A DNA stretch of 64,000 nt from Scylla paramamosain (taxonomy: Eukaryota > Arthropoda > Malacostraca > Decapoda > Portunidae). Position 1 is the stretch's first letter. Every line of letters begins with the position of its first letter. Under the pieces are notes generated by a model. It made no database searches. It saw only the letters and a program-made list of their open reading frames with translations, and had not been told where the DNA came from. The stretch is taken from positions 476,001 through 540,000 of the forward strand of contig NW_026973669.1 of assembly GCF_035594125.1 (NCBI RefSeq), written 5' to 3'. Of the stretch, positions 10,310-23,279 are shown piece by piece. The translations under genes were made by a program, and so were the position numbers.

Positions 10310-12183
10310 AAGAACATAAGAACATAAGAACATAAGAAATAAGGGAAGCTGCAAGAAGCGACCAGGGTTACACATGGCAGTCCCTGTATGAAATATACCT
10401 ACCTATTTCCATCTGTTATCCCCATCCATAAACCTGTCTAATCTTCTCTTAAAGCTCTCTAGTTTCCTAGCACTAACAACATGATTACTGAGTCCGTTCC
10501 ACTCATCTACCTCTCTATTTAAGAACCAATTTTTTCCTATCACCTTCCTAAACCTAAATTTTTCAAACTTGAACCCGTTATTTCTTGTTCTACCCTGGTT
10601 GCTGATCCTAAGAATTTTGCTTACATCCCCCTTGTTATAACCCTTATAAAGACTTCTATCAGGTCCCTTCTTAACCTACGTCTTTCTAAAGAATGTAAAT
10701 TTAACAACTTCAGTCTCGCCTCGTGAGGAATACTCCTCATCCCCTGTATCCTTTTAGTCATTCTCCTCTGTACTGATGTAGGGACCAGAACTGCACAGCG
10801 TAGTCTAGATGAGGTTTCACCAGCGGCAAGTATAACTTTAATATTACTTCTGGCCTTCTACTTTTAACACTCCTAAAAATGAATCCTAGTACCCTATTTG
10901 CCCTGTTTCTGGCTTCTATGCATTGTTTCCCTAGACGGAGTTCAGAGCTAACTATAACTCCTAAATCTTTCTCGTACCCTGTACCTACCAGAGTTTGGTT
11001 GTTTAATGTGTACCTATTGTGTGGGTTTCCTCTACCTACGCTAAGTACTTTGCATTTACTGATATTAAATTGCATTTGCCATCTATCCGTCCATTCATTC
11101 ATTCTATCTAAGTCTGCCTGCAAGGCGATGGCATCCGATTCTGACCTAATTAATCTACCTATCTTTGTGTCATCCGCAAATTTACTAACATAACTACTAA
11201 TTCCACTATCCAAGTCATTGATGTATATTAGAAATAACAATGGCCCTAATACTGATCCCTGTGGCACCCCATTAATTACATGACCCCACTCAGATTTCGA
11301 GCCGTTTATTACAACTCTGTCGCCTGTCACTAAGCCATGACTCTATCCAGCCTAACACCTTTCCATCTATCCCGTGTGCCCTAACCTTTCTCAGGAGCCT
11401 CTGATGCAGTACCGTGTCAAATGCTTTGCTAAAGTCCAGTTAAAGGTTGTCATAACTATCACCATTATCCCTTGCCTGGTAAACTCTACTGTAAAAACTT
11501 AACAATTTCGTCAGGCAAGACTTCCCCTTCGTGAAGCCATGCCGTGAGTGATTTATCAAGTTATGTTTGTCTAAATGCTCCCTAATGTTCCTCGCTATTA
11601 CTGACTCCATTATTTTACCTACAACAGAAGTTAAGCTGACAGGTCTATAATTAGACGTTAAAGTTTTGTCTCTTTTCTTAAAAAATGGGTACTACATTAG
11701 CCTGCCTCCACATTACTGGTACCTCACCTGACTCAAGTGATTTCCTAAAGCCAGAAACTAACGGTTCGCTAATAACCTCTTTGCATTCCTTAAGTACTCT
11801 GAGATATATTTCATCTGGTCCTGGAGTCTTGACCTTTTTAGCCTATCTGTCTCTTGTTCCACTATCTCCTTAGTTATGGTAATATCTGTCTGCTCCTCAT
11901 TCTCATCTGCTCTAAACATCTGTTCACTACTTGGCATATCCTGCATGTTTTCCTGGGTGAAGACAGTTAAAAAGAACTCATTCAGAATTTTATTAATCTC
12001 TTCCCTAGAACTAACCAGCTCCCCATTTGCTGCCTTTAATGGACCTATTATATCCTTATTCTTCGTCCTGCATATCTGATAAAAATCCCTTGCTTTCCGT
12101 CTTCGCTTGGCTGGCTACTGGCTGGCTACTTTTAATTCATAATTGCTTTTAGCTTTCCTCGTTAACCTCCTGACTGTTCTAAC
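10310..12183 (-). mobile_element. CR1-like LINE, copy 2 (5' truncated)
   Basis: The 3' end lies at about 10310 and carries a tail of an 8-base unit (aagaacat on the plus strand, three to four copies, 10311-10338), a hallmark of CR1-like LINEs. Reading right to left, the element holds part of the pre-RT linker, then RT. An open stretch 11330-10758 (190 aa) includes G-V-P-Q-G-S-V-L-G-P, K-F-A-D-D-T-K (catalytic FADD intact) and the post-RT L-P-L-V-K-P-H-L-D-Y motif. Frameshifts and stops separate the other parts. The endonuclease is missing (5' truncation at about 12183). Both flanks are J sequence, plus strand, but from different parts of J. Confidence 0.8.
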
Positions 12184-14056
12184 TCCTTGGGTCAGTTGTT
12201 GAGTCTTGTATCAATATTCCCATGATCATTAATATCTATGCCTCCACGTCATATTGTGCTATTCACTCAGCTTTGAAGCCTTCAGAACAGTTCTCCATAT
12301 CCGTCTCAAATATGACGACGACTGTCTCTCTAATCGAAGTAATGTGACGTTTACACCAGACATTGCTGCCAAAGCTACTCTTGAAACAATAAATTTTCTG
12401 CGTATTGGAGACAACGACTTAATTGCTGAGGTCATTCGATCAAACAATGTAATTAACAGCGAGAATGATTATCGTCTTAATGTCTTTGATGATGCTGAGG
12501 AACGTCCCCTGAAGCTCGCCACCCACCTACGTCCTACTAGTTTGTAGGGAGAGGTCAAGGTAACTACAAAGGCAGATAGGAGTCCTCCTTACAATTAATA
12601 TCAAGAAATATGGTAAAAGTCTCTTGATAAGAGCTAAAGATTTAACGCAGGCGATGATGCTCCTCCACCTTCCTTGCCCTTCTCATAGGATCCTCGAATC
12701 TACCAAACTACAACGAACATTGAATTACTGTAAAGAATGTATTTACAACCAGCACCGATATAAACTCTCAAAAGATGACATCCTTCAGCGAGTGGCCAAG
12801 ATCAGAAGAGTGTGTAAAATGAATATGCTCAATTTTATGATTGTTTTCTCTCTGAACTAGTGTAAAGACTGGCCCATTCTCTCTCAGTAAAGTAAATTCG
12901 TTGACCGTCCTTTAAAATGCTACTGGTGTTATGGTTTCGGTCATGGGAGGAAAAACTGTCAAAATCGTTCCCGGTGCGGTCATTGCTCTTTCCTTGACCC
13001 GCACCATATTCCTGAATACGAATCGAAACCCTACTGCTTTTGCTGCAGAGAGGTTCATCCGCTACGTTCCCGAGAATGCAAAGGGATACCGTCTCGAGCA
13101 GGGCGTCGTCCAGCTAGCTAATTCTTATTTTACAAGTCGATGTAGTACCAGACGAGAACTTCTTTTCAAACAGAAGGATGGTAGGGCAAAAACATATGCC
13201 TCCTCCCTCCACTCTAGTTTTTCCTCCTCCACAACAGGTAATAATGTTGTAACACCTTCCTGCCTTTCTCAACTATCAATTGTTGCCTCTCCTCCTTGTG
13301 AAAATATCGCTCCTTCAGTTTCCGTCAGCAACAAGTTCTCTGTTTTGGAGGATATCAGAAATAAGCTTTACTGCATCTTCACCAGCTACATTATTGTCCA
13401 CGCCCCCATGGACTCTCACCCACGAACGACTATTAAAACTTTTAAGCCTCCAGAGACACATACTAACAACTATTCCTCAGTCCCACTTAAAACGTTCCCG
13501 GGGATCTTCCGACTCCCTAGATTCGACGGATGTTCCCTCTGGAAAGATCCCTTTTAGGAGCGTTAGATGACGTGATTCCTCCACATCCGAAATGGACCTG
13601 GAAGGTTTCTCTACCCGTCTTCCGAAAAAAAGTTCTCCGAGAATGATGCCAATATGTCTCTGTCAAGGAATCCTTCTTCTCCATTGTTTTCAGGATTTTC
13701 AGAGATTTGTGTGCGGGTAGTTATTCCCACACCAGTTACTCAGTCTCAGGTATCTATGCCTACAGGACCAGATAAACCGAGTAAGGTACCTAGTCAAGTA
13801 AGCACAGGAAAGCTTCTCTCTGAACCTTCCCTGAAAACAACCCCAGAATACTAATATTAAAGATTTTGCAGTGCAATTGCCATAGTTAAAAATATTAATA
13901 TACCAAGCTTCTAAATCTTTTGGTTCTTCCCATGTCCTTTTCAATGTTTATTTTTTAGTGGTCTTTCAACATTTTTACCATACCTATAATATTGTTTTAG
14001 ATATTAATATTTTAAACTGCAAAGTTTGCAGAGGCGCCATATGACCGCGATGTTGC
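12184..14056 (+). mobile_element. J copy 4: ORF1 plus 3' UTR, ORF2 deleted
   Basis: ORF1 runs from about 12184 to 13856 in several broken frames (12254-12547, 12931-13557, 13654-13854). Zinc-knuckle sequence lies around 12915-13080. It ends just after the ORF2 start (about 13882), where the sequence passes directly into J 3' UTR ('atagttaaaaatattaatata'). The copy finishes at the family 3' terminus, 14030-14056, with the ccgc-gatgtt-gcgg hairpin and a tcaa/atca-rich tail. The entire endonuclease, RT and RNase H region is gone, so any mobility would have depended on full J elements. Confidence 0.7.
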
Positions 14057-14101
14057 GGTGCAATAAGCCATATCAACCAATCAATCAAATCTATAACTTC
14101 C

Positions 14102-14611
14102 TGTCCATGGATATATGTCCAGGTACAGGAGTGCCGCTGAGAGACTGCACTGGCTCGTCTCCGGAAAGGTCACCCTCGCCTCACTCATGGTTACCGTATG
14201 TCCTGGGAAACCCAACCATTTTTTAATGACTGCTCAGTTCCCCTTACAGTGCCACACTTTCCACTAGAGTGTCTGTCTGGTGGAGCTGCGTGAGCGATAT
14301 CGATTCTGTTGTCCCGGTGAGGATGGGACTTTCCAGATGTCGCTAATACTTGGAGAGAGGGCTCTCACCCTGGGACATGAGGTCTTTATGTTTGTGGAGA
14401 ATGTTTGTCTTTTAAACAATTTAGATTATCTTATAACTGTTCTTTTATTTATTTAATTATTGGTATAGTATTGAGCCTAACTTTATATTTGCACTGCAAA
14501 GTGGAAGCAAGTGAGGAAGACACGTAATGATCAACGCTTGAGTCTGCAATCTTTGATGCTTTTGAAGTCGATGTTGCGGCTCCATAACCCGCGATGTTGC
14601 GGCTCCATAAT
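14102..14611 (+). pseudogene. J copy 5: ORF2 C-terminus and 3' UTR
   Basis: The copy starts in the ORF2 C-terminal region (cactggctcgtctccgg block) and continues through the M-S-L-I-L-G-E-R region and the 3' UTR to the family 3' end. The terminal 'cgatgttgcggctccataa' string occurs twice in tandem (14571-14588 and 14592-14610). No coding function remains. Confidence 0.7.
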
Positions 14612-14720
14612 CTAAGTCATTCAATCACTTTTTCAAGGGACACCTCCTCAGATGCACTACACAGCAGCAACAAATACAAAAATAGGCTAGACTCATCCAT
14701 GTGGAAACATAGTGAACATG

Positions 14721-14723
<3 letters not shown>

Positions 14724-14816
<93 letters not shown>
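14724..14816. repeat. (TA)n microsatellite
   Basis: This is an uninterrupted TA array of about 93 bp. Confidence 0.98.
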
Positions 14817-14818
<2 letters not shown>

Positions 14819-14999
14819 GTTACGACTGATACAAAACCTACATAAAAACGCATTTTAGTGATTTGTAGATCACCTCAGAAGAGGATAAAAATTATTGTAT
14901 ACATGCGTTCTAGTTACTTATTTCTATATCTGTAGAAATACTTGTGTACATTAACAATAAAATAGTTTTGTGCAAAACAAAACCTGCGATATGTTAAGC

Positions 15000-16283
<1,284 letters not shown>

Positions 16284-16310
16284 TATATTCGTAAAGAGAG
16301 AGAGAGAGAG

Positions 16311-16330
16311 CGATGTTGCGGCGCCATAAC
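16311..16330 (+). repeat. Stub of the J 3' terminus
   Basis: Twenty bases (cgatgttgcggcgccataac) match the last bases of J elements and sit between two (GA)n arrays. With no other J sequence next to it, it is either an extreme 5'-truncated J insertion or a remnant. Confidence 0.55.
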
Positions 16331-16344
16331 TTAAATCACTCGGG

Positions 16345-16346
<2 letters not shown>

Positions 16347-16397
<51 letters not shown>
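16347..16397. repeat. (GA)n microsatellite
   Basis: GA array of about 51 bp, directly joined to the tRNA-like sequence that follows. Confidence 0.97.
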
Positions 16398-16399
<2 letters not shown>

Positions 16400-16469
16400 T
16401 GGTAGTTCAGGGGATAGCAAGTGTGACTACAATACAAGTTGTCCCGGTTTCTAATCCTGATCACGGCAG
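16397..16469 (+). mobile_element. tRNA-derived SINE head (or decayed tRNA gene)
   Basis: This 73-base segment has the layout of a tRNA. It has an A-box-like tagttcaggggatagc, a B-box-like ggtttctaatcc with one extra T, and end segments gcgtggt / atcacgg that can pair at 6 of 7 acceptor positions. The T-stem is poor, so it is not a functional tRNA. Internal pol III promoter boxes followed by about 100 bases of unrelated sequence suggest a SINE. The body after 16470 is not recognised. A degenerate tRNA gene is the alternative. Confidence 0.45.
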
Positions 16470-16884
<415 letters not shown>

Positions 16885-17116
16885 ACCCTTACATATAAGG
16901 AGACTTTTGTTCGCTTTTCTCCACACCTCCTGTCTCACCTGAAGCCAGCTTGGGCCAGCATCGTGCCCAGCTGTCCTGTACCCGCCGCCACGTCCAGCAC
17001 ACGACACGTGGACCGCAGGTGCAGCGGGACATGGTTCAGTATCTCATCAAGGGCAATCTGTGGACCGTTGTATGTCCCGGGCACCATCATCTATAGTGGG
17101 GAAGGACAAGGACGTG

Positions 17117-17120
<4 letters not shown>

Positions 17121-17187
<67 letters not shown>
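17121..17187. repeat. (TA)n microsatellite
   Basis: Uninterrupted TA array of about 67 bp. Confidence 0.97.
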
Positions 17188-17189
<2 letters not shown>

Positions 17190-17520
17190 GACTAGTCATA
17201 ATTATTTGGCCCTTACCCCTTGGAGCGGCCTTCTAATGGCGAAAAAATAGCGGTGTTTACTGAGGTATAAATATGTACATTTAAAATAACTGGAAAGTAA
17301 CTGGGCCAGCAGAATGCAGCGGGAGAGAGAACACAGTGTATAGAATCCACGCCACTGTGGGAAGAGAATTCATTCATAGGAACACCACCCTCTTTGGAAC
17401 CTTGCCTTTTTTCACACTGGTTTTCTTCATTTCTCCAAATCTGTATCATTACCATGACACCTGCAAAGGAATTGACTAAATAAGTAATTACCTAAACTAT
17501 TGGACTAAAGAAGGCAGACC
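17188..17520. other. No recognisable gene
   Basis: This is unassigned sequence between the (TA)n array and the Tc1-like relic. I see no terminal inverted repeat that would mark the left end of the transposon. Confidence 0.5.
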
Positions 17521-18330
17521 ATGGAACTAAAGAAACTAGTAAAGTCAAGAAATGCATGGCGCGATTTCGGGAGAAAGGAGAGCTGGAGACACCATGCCAG
17601 AAACCTAGAACGAGGGGTCCTAGGAAGACTTCTCGAAGGGCTTTTAATCAGGAAGCGTACCTTAAGAGTCAAATCCATAAAGAACAGCAAAATCTCTGAA
17701 GGATAGCAACCCTGAAGTGTCTGGGGGAATTCCATGCGTACTATGTCATGTCGTGTGCAGGAGTTAAGTTACATCTACCACTCACCAAGGAAGAAACCTT
17801 TTCTGTCAAAGGCACAGTGAGATAGCAGGATTGCCCTATGTATGAAATATCTTGTTTGGGGTGAGGAGAACCGACTGTCATTGCTATGGTCAGATAAGGG
17901 TACATTTCACGTGACATGCAACTTATAAGATCGAATGTTTCAGCGAAAAGGCATCGACCGCCTCGACCCTTGTTATGCGCAGCACACAGTAAAAACCCAA
18001 CACTTTACTGGGGGGTATGGGAAAACTTGTTGTTCTTCCAAAGAATGTCAAAGTTAACCAGCATGTTTAGCTGGATTTGTTGTGTGACCATCTGCCCGAT
18101 TCTTTTAAGATCACCAACACCAACGTCTCCCAGCAAGAAGGTGTCCCTGCCCAAAGAGCAAAATATGTGGCCAATTGCACAAGGATTGCATGTTACCCTT
18201 CATGAAGGATTGGCCAGGCAATAGCCTGGTTCAGTACCCATGCTTGAAGCGCAAATCATGAGTTCTGATACAATATCTCAATTGATACAGTCAAGAACGT
18301 TGCTCTGCCATTTCCTAGACATCTTGCGAG
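17521..18330 (+). pseudogene. Tc1/mariner-like transposase relic
   Basis: In shifting plus-strand frames this reads as a Tc1-type DDE transposase. There is a basic N-terminal part with a G-P-R-K-T-S-R-R hinge (17610-17660), the R-K-K-P-F-L-S motif (about 17790), and V-W-G-E-E-N-R-L-S-L-L-W-S (about 17860), where the second catalytic region lies. Then follow L-D-L-L-C-D-H-L-P-D-S-F (about 18075-18110), a Q-Q-E-G-V-P-A-Q-R-A-K segment (Q-Q-D-G-A-P-A-H in active relatives) and D-W-P-G-N-S (about 18210). In the family the protein cuts and pastes the transposon at TA sites. Many stops and frameshifts make it dead; the C-terminal third is weak and no inverted repeats were identified. Confidence 0.65.
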
Positions 18331-18477
18331 TGTAAATATAAAGAAAGACAACCTACCACGTATTAAAATGTAAACTAAGCACATTCTTTCATATAAATTA
18401 CTCCATGTATTTACTGATAAGCTGTATGGGAAAGGAGCAGTGGCATGTCATTCCTTAGTTTTGGCTGATTCTTTTCA

Positions 18478-19852
18478 GCCTGCCAGTACGGGTCAACGGT
18501 GCCGCTCACCATAGGGGCCATCTTCTGAAGTCGTCCTGTGTTAGATGGTGTTTGGGTTGTGTTAGGTGTTTGGGCTGGGACGGGAGGCCTTAACTCCATC
18601 GTAGACAAATTTTCGAATCATGAGGGGCCAATTTTTAAAACGAGTGGCCACCTTGGGGATGAGATACCCTGTCCGCGGCGGCCAGTGTTTGCTGCTCTCG
18701 TAGTCCCAGTAGGTGCTTTCCTTTTGCCCCTGAACCCGTTTTTTTTTTTTTTCTTTTTTGAAATAATAATAATATAATATGGGTAAACATGAACCTTCCT
18801 CTGGGACGGTCGACCAGGCCTTTGAGACGTTACCCTATGGTCGTGATGGTGATGTGCAGGCAGAAGCTCGTAGTCCCCCTGCTGTTGCTTCCCATGGTGA
18901 AAGACTCAGTTGTTCAGTCTTGTTTTGATATTCATGATCATTAATGTCTATGCATCCATGTCATATCGTTCTGTTTGCTCGGTTTTCAAGCCTTTGGCAA
19001 CGGTTCTCCGTATTCCTCTGAAATACGGAGAACCAATGGTGAAATACAATGGTGCCCCTCTAATCTGTGCTGTGTGACTTTTACATCCGACGTTAAAGTC
19101 AAAGCTGGTCTAGGGACAATAAATTATTTTCATCTTGGAGACAACAACTTAACTCCTGAGATCATTCGATCAAGCAATGTAGTTGATAGCGAAAATTATT
19201 ATTGTCCTAATGTCTTTGTCGATTAACGTGCCCTTAAAGCTCGCCGCCTACCTACACACTACTGGTTTGTAGCATATTATAGGAAAAGTCGAAGTAACTT
19301 TACCCATGCCAAATATCTAGAAATAGACATTAGAGTCCTCCCTACAAATAATCTCAAAAAATATGGTAAAGCTGTCTTGATCAGAGCTAGGCGATGATGC
19401 TCTTCCACCTGCTTTGTTTTCGAATCCATCAAGCCACACTGAACATTCAGTTACTGTAAAGGATGCACTTACGACCAGGACCTAAATGAATTCTCAGAAG
19501 TCTCCTACAGTCCAGATAATGCTGAACGAGCGGCCAAGATTAAAGGAAATAATAACATGAGTATGCTATTTTTTTATGGTTCTTTTCTCCCTGAACGTGT
19601 AAAGATCTCCCCTCTTTCTCTTTCAGTGAAGACGTTTGTTGACTGTCCTTTACAATGCTACTGGGGTTATGAGTTCGGTCATGGGAGGAAAAACTGTCAA
19701 AATCATCCCCCGTGCAATCACTACACAGCCCTTGACTCGCACCATACTCCTGAATGTGAATCGGAAGTCTACTGCTTCTACTGCAGAAAGGCTCACCCGA
19801 CAATGCAAAAGGTACTGTCTTGCGCAGGACATCCTCCAGCTAGCTAATTCTC

Positions 19853-19889
<37 letters not shown>

Positions 19890-20168
19890 TCTAGGTAGTC
19901 TTTTTTAGACAAGGATGGTGGGGCCAGAACATATGCCTCCTCCCTCCATTCTAGTTCTACCATCACCACTAAAGGTAATGAAGTTCTAACACCTTCCCGC
20001 CTCTCTCAGCTATCAATTGTTTTCTCCCCTCCTTGTGAAAATGTCTCTCCTTCAGTTTCTGTCAGCAACAAGTTCTCTGTTTTGGAGTATATCACAGAGA
20101 GGCCTTCCTCTGTATCTTCAGGCAAGCCGCCCTCCTCCTTTTCAGCAAAGTCCTCCACTGCATCTTAA
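18478..20168 (+). pseudogene. J copy 6: 5' UTR and ORF1 remnant
   Basis: This starts inside the 5' UTR (ctgccagtacgggtcaacggtgcc) and reaches ORF1 at about 18780. ORF1 continues in broken frames: 18975-19226 (central part) and 19557-19847 (knuckle region with C-Y-W-G-Y-E-F-G-H-G-R-K-N-C, intact CX2-type spacing but C-to-G in the second position, and C-F-Y-C-R-K-A-H). Poly-T runs at 18740-18762 and 19856-19885 interrupt it. The Ser/Pro-rich tail ends at about 20168. ORF2 is absent; after about 40 bases of unclear sequence a plus-strand CR1-like 3' end follows. Confidence 0.7.
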
Positions 20169-20209
20169 GAGCTCGAAGTTTCACTTCGGATTTCCGTCCA
20201 TTCCATTTT

Positions 20210-20517
20210 CAGTGATTCTTAGGATCAGCAACCAGGATAGAACAAGAAACAACGGGTTCAAGCTTGAAAAATTTAGGTTTAGGAAAGAGATAGGAAGAAA
20301 GTAGTTCTTAAATAGAGTGGTAGATGAGTGGAACGGACTCAGTAATTATGTTGTTAGTGCTAGGACATTGGGGAGCTTTAAGGGAAGATTAGACGGGTTT
20401 ATGGATAGGGATGATAGGTGGAAATAGGTGGGTATGTTTCATGCAGGGAATGCCACGTGTAAGCCTGGTGGCTTCTTGCAGCTTCCCTTATTGCTTATGT
20501 TCTTATCTTCTTATGGA
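20210..20517 (+). mobile_element. CR1-like LINE, copy 3: 3' end only
   Basis: This is the plus-strand counterpart of the 3' ends at 10310-10620 and 56388-56690. It includes the last coding block (N-N-G-F-K-L-E-K-F, W-N-G-L-S-N-Y-V-V-S) and the 'cttcttgcagcttccctta' end. The tail 'ttgcttatgttcttatcttcttatgg' is a decayed version of the family's 8-base unit. It is a strongly 5'-truncated insertion, typical of LINEs. Confidence 0.8.
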
Positions 20518-20698
20518 GGAGGAATAAAAACAAGAAGAAGAAGAAAGAAAGAAGAAAAAGGAAAGGAAAAAAGAAAGGAAAAGAAAAGGAAGAAAAAGAA
20601 AAGAAAAAAGGAAGAAAAAAGAAAAGAAAAAAATGAAAAAGATAAAGGAAAGGAAAAGGAAAAGAAAAAGAAAAAAAAGGAAAAAAAAAAAGATGATG
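20516..20698. repeat. Polypurine tract (A/G only, about 180 bp)
   Basis: Immediately after the CR1 3' tail comes about 180 bases that are almost entirely A and G in irregular gaaa/aagg/aag units. Translations (KKRKEKKR) are spurious. Confidence 0.85.
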
Positions 20699-20732
20699 AA
20701 GGAGAAGGAGCCAATATGATACTCTGCCTGCT

Positions 20733-20735
<3 letters not shown>

Positions 20736-20789
<54 letters not shown>
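20736..20789. repeat. (GA)n microsatellite with G-run
   Basis: GA array of about 54 bp, ending in a run of eight to nine G. Confidence 0.97.
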
Positions 20790-20796
<7 letters not shown>

Positions 20797-20799
20797 AAG

Positions 20800-21978
20800 G
20801 AGAAGCCCTCCTGGGAGTGAGCGAAAGACAGGCCCACCCTTTCTTGTCATATGCAAGGGATTTTTACATTTCGAGATGCGACTCTGCCGATACAAAAAAA
20901 TGAGTTTTCACCAGCGGTGAGGTGTCCAACAGAGTGAGTTTAATTTAATTAACCGTACTATCTAAAGGAAACTACATATTAGCACTCAAAATATAGCATT
21001 TTTGCCAGCCTCGTATTTATTTGATTGCATTAAAAGAACACTATAAACAAAACAAAAAATAATTACATAAAATGAGACGAAAATTCAAGGGTTGTAACAC
21101 ATCATGAACTAAATCAAACTGTTCAATAAACTCCCCATATATTTGTTTGTACTAACGAGTACAAGGATAAAACAAAAAGTAAACTGGTACATTTTTGGTG
21201 CAACTGGAAATTAAATTTATCAAGCAATAAAATGTAACCATTTATAACCAGATTTGGATTTTCTTTAATGACGAAAAGAATTTCCTATTTACAAACAGAG
21301 AAATTTGAAGGCAATGCAAAATGTACAGGTCTTGTTACATTAGAAAACCTTGAGGTACATACGAAGATTTACGAAACTGATTTAAATGGTGAAAGCTACA
21401 ATCTTATTTTTTTAAAGGGAGAGTGTCAGCGTCTCATACGCGGTGTATATTCCATTCAGCGTCACTCTGTCCTTATTCAACCAAGCAAATCACGACAGCT
21501 GCACTAATAACACGATCAAGGAAAGATCAAGGGCATCAAGGACAGCGTGGTGGCGCAAGAGATGCATTTACACGGTTTTATTGCCAGAAGTCTGGCAATA
21601 AAACCTGACATCGGTCTGGTTGCAGACCATCTATCGTAGTCCTCTATCATAATCAGATGAATAACCTCAGGGCCCTCACATTCATGAAAACATCCCTTGG
21701 CTCCTGAACTAAAAGGAAAACCTGTCTCGGCCTGATCCCTTCTCCCCCCCTTCCTTTTCCGACGGTACTTACTTTGTCATAGGAAGCAGACCAGGAGTCG
21801 TAGCACATTGTCACCTGGTCGGGTTTAAATCCAGGCTGGTGGCACTCTTGGTTCTTCCGGTACGCCAAGCTCTTGACACTCACTTCACTCATGTTGGAAG
21901 GAGAAGGCTGGGTGACTTCACTCATGTTGGAAAGGGAAGGCTGGCTAGCAAAGAGAAGAGAAGGAACAGCATTAGCCC

Positions 21979-21979
<1 letters not shown>
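20800..21979. other. No recognisable gene
   Basis: This is AT-rich unassigned sequence. A 79-codon plus frame (21268-21507, M-T-K-R-I-S-Y-L start) is the best open stretch but shows no domain I know and no neighbouring copy. A perfect hairpin at 21574-21605 is listed separately. Two similar 'cacttcactcatgttggaa' blocks (21880-21945) form a short tandem duplication. Confidence 0.5.
21574..21605. repeat. Perfect 15-bp inverted repeat, 2-base loop
   Basis: The arms at 21574-21588 and 21591-21605 (ggttttattgccaga / tctggcaataaaacc) are exact reverse complements with 'ag' between. The context is otherwise unassigned. Confidence 0.95.

Positions 21980-22054
<75 letters not shown>
21980..22054. repeat. 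(CA)n microsatellite
   Basis: Uninterrupted CA array of about 75 bp. Confidence 0.98.
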
Positions 22055-22060
<6 letters not shown>

Positions 22061-23279
22061 ATGACATTAGTATGGCAATGAGCATGGAAATGATCAACGA
22101 GTTGCGTGTACAGTCACTCTTAGCGAAAAAAAAAATAATAATAACATTATTACAGCCTTACATTTTACAGCAAACAAAACCATGAAGAACAATTTCAATA
22201 TTTTACATATTATTTCATTGTCTTAGAGCCATATTGATCATATTAAATCTTTCTTCAATTCTCTCTCGACTTCTGACCTTTTGCCTCTTACAGAAACATG
22301 GCTCTCTGATAACGGATATTTACCTCTGTTAACAGATATCATTCTTATCTTACTAGGGTATTTCGATCTCAGAGTGGTATTTACGTATTAAAATTCATCA
22401 TAATAATGAATTTCAATCGCTAAAAGAATAATTTCACCTTTCTAAAAAGAAATTTTGAGATAAACTGTTTGAGTCAAACTGTAGATTTTCGTACTGTATG
22501 GAATTTACAGAAGACGCAAATCTTTTTTTTTTTTTTCATAAATATTTAATTCTTGGTGGCGAATGTAAAGAACATGCGATAACACGTGACACCCCGACGG
22601 TACTCTGTTGACAGGTCAGGTGAGGTGCAATTGTCACCCCAATGCCCCACCCACACTCACACCACACACAGGAGGTCAGGTCGTCGCATCTGCAGTACTC
22701 AGATCTACAACAACAGGAACCTTTCCAAACCATCCCACATATACAGTGTACACAGGCAAGCAAAGGATGTTATAATAAAGTAAATAATTATTTTCAAAGA
22801 GATTTCATATTTGCTAGACCATAGCAACACAAAAGAATAGTAAGTGGAGAATTCCACGAACTTGATAGGACCCTATCAACTCATTCCCCAATAAACAGTG
22901 GCATCGCCAACCCTCAGTCACTCTTTCCACACATATCTTGACAGACTGCGCTTCCTGACAGCACTAACCTAGGAGAGTCATCCCTCTTTCACCACATGTC
23001 ATTACATAGATTTCAATGGAAAGTTCGTTCCTGGAATATTACTCTTGCCATTTTTTTTTCTTTTTATAATTTATCTATATTCCTAAAAATTGTATTAAAT
23101 CCCCAAAGGCCAAAATGCCCATAAAACTGCATTCCGAAATACCTCTCCACCAACTCCTCTGACTATAAAAAAAAAAAAAAACTTTTATTTCCAGCAAAGC
23201 ACAAGTTAACACAGGCTTCGTCCAACTGGATCAACCTGTATCTGCATGACTTAAACAAGTGTCTGATCTTCATTAAAAG
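22055..23279. other. Mostly unassigned; LINE endonuclease scrap near 22205-22340
   Basis: At 22205-22340 the plus strand reads H-I-D-H-I-K-S-F-F-N-S-L and L-T-E-T-W-L-S-D, the early endonuclease motif of APE-type LINEs (the catalytic E of L-T-E-T-W). It fits none of the families C, D or J closely. The rest has only short frames and poly-A/poly-T runs. Confidence 0.4.

Noticed and set aside
21980..22054. CRISPR-like regular repeat
   Set aside because: It is a plain CA microsatellite without spacers, as are all other regular arrays here; the DNA is eukaryotic.
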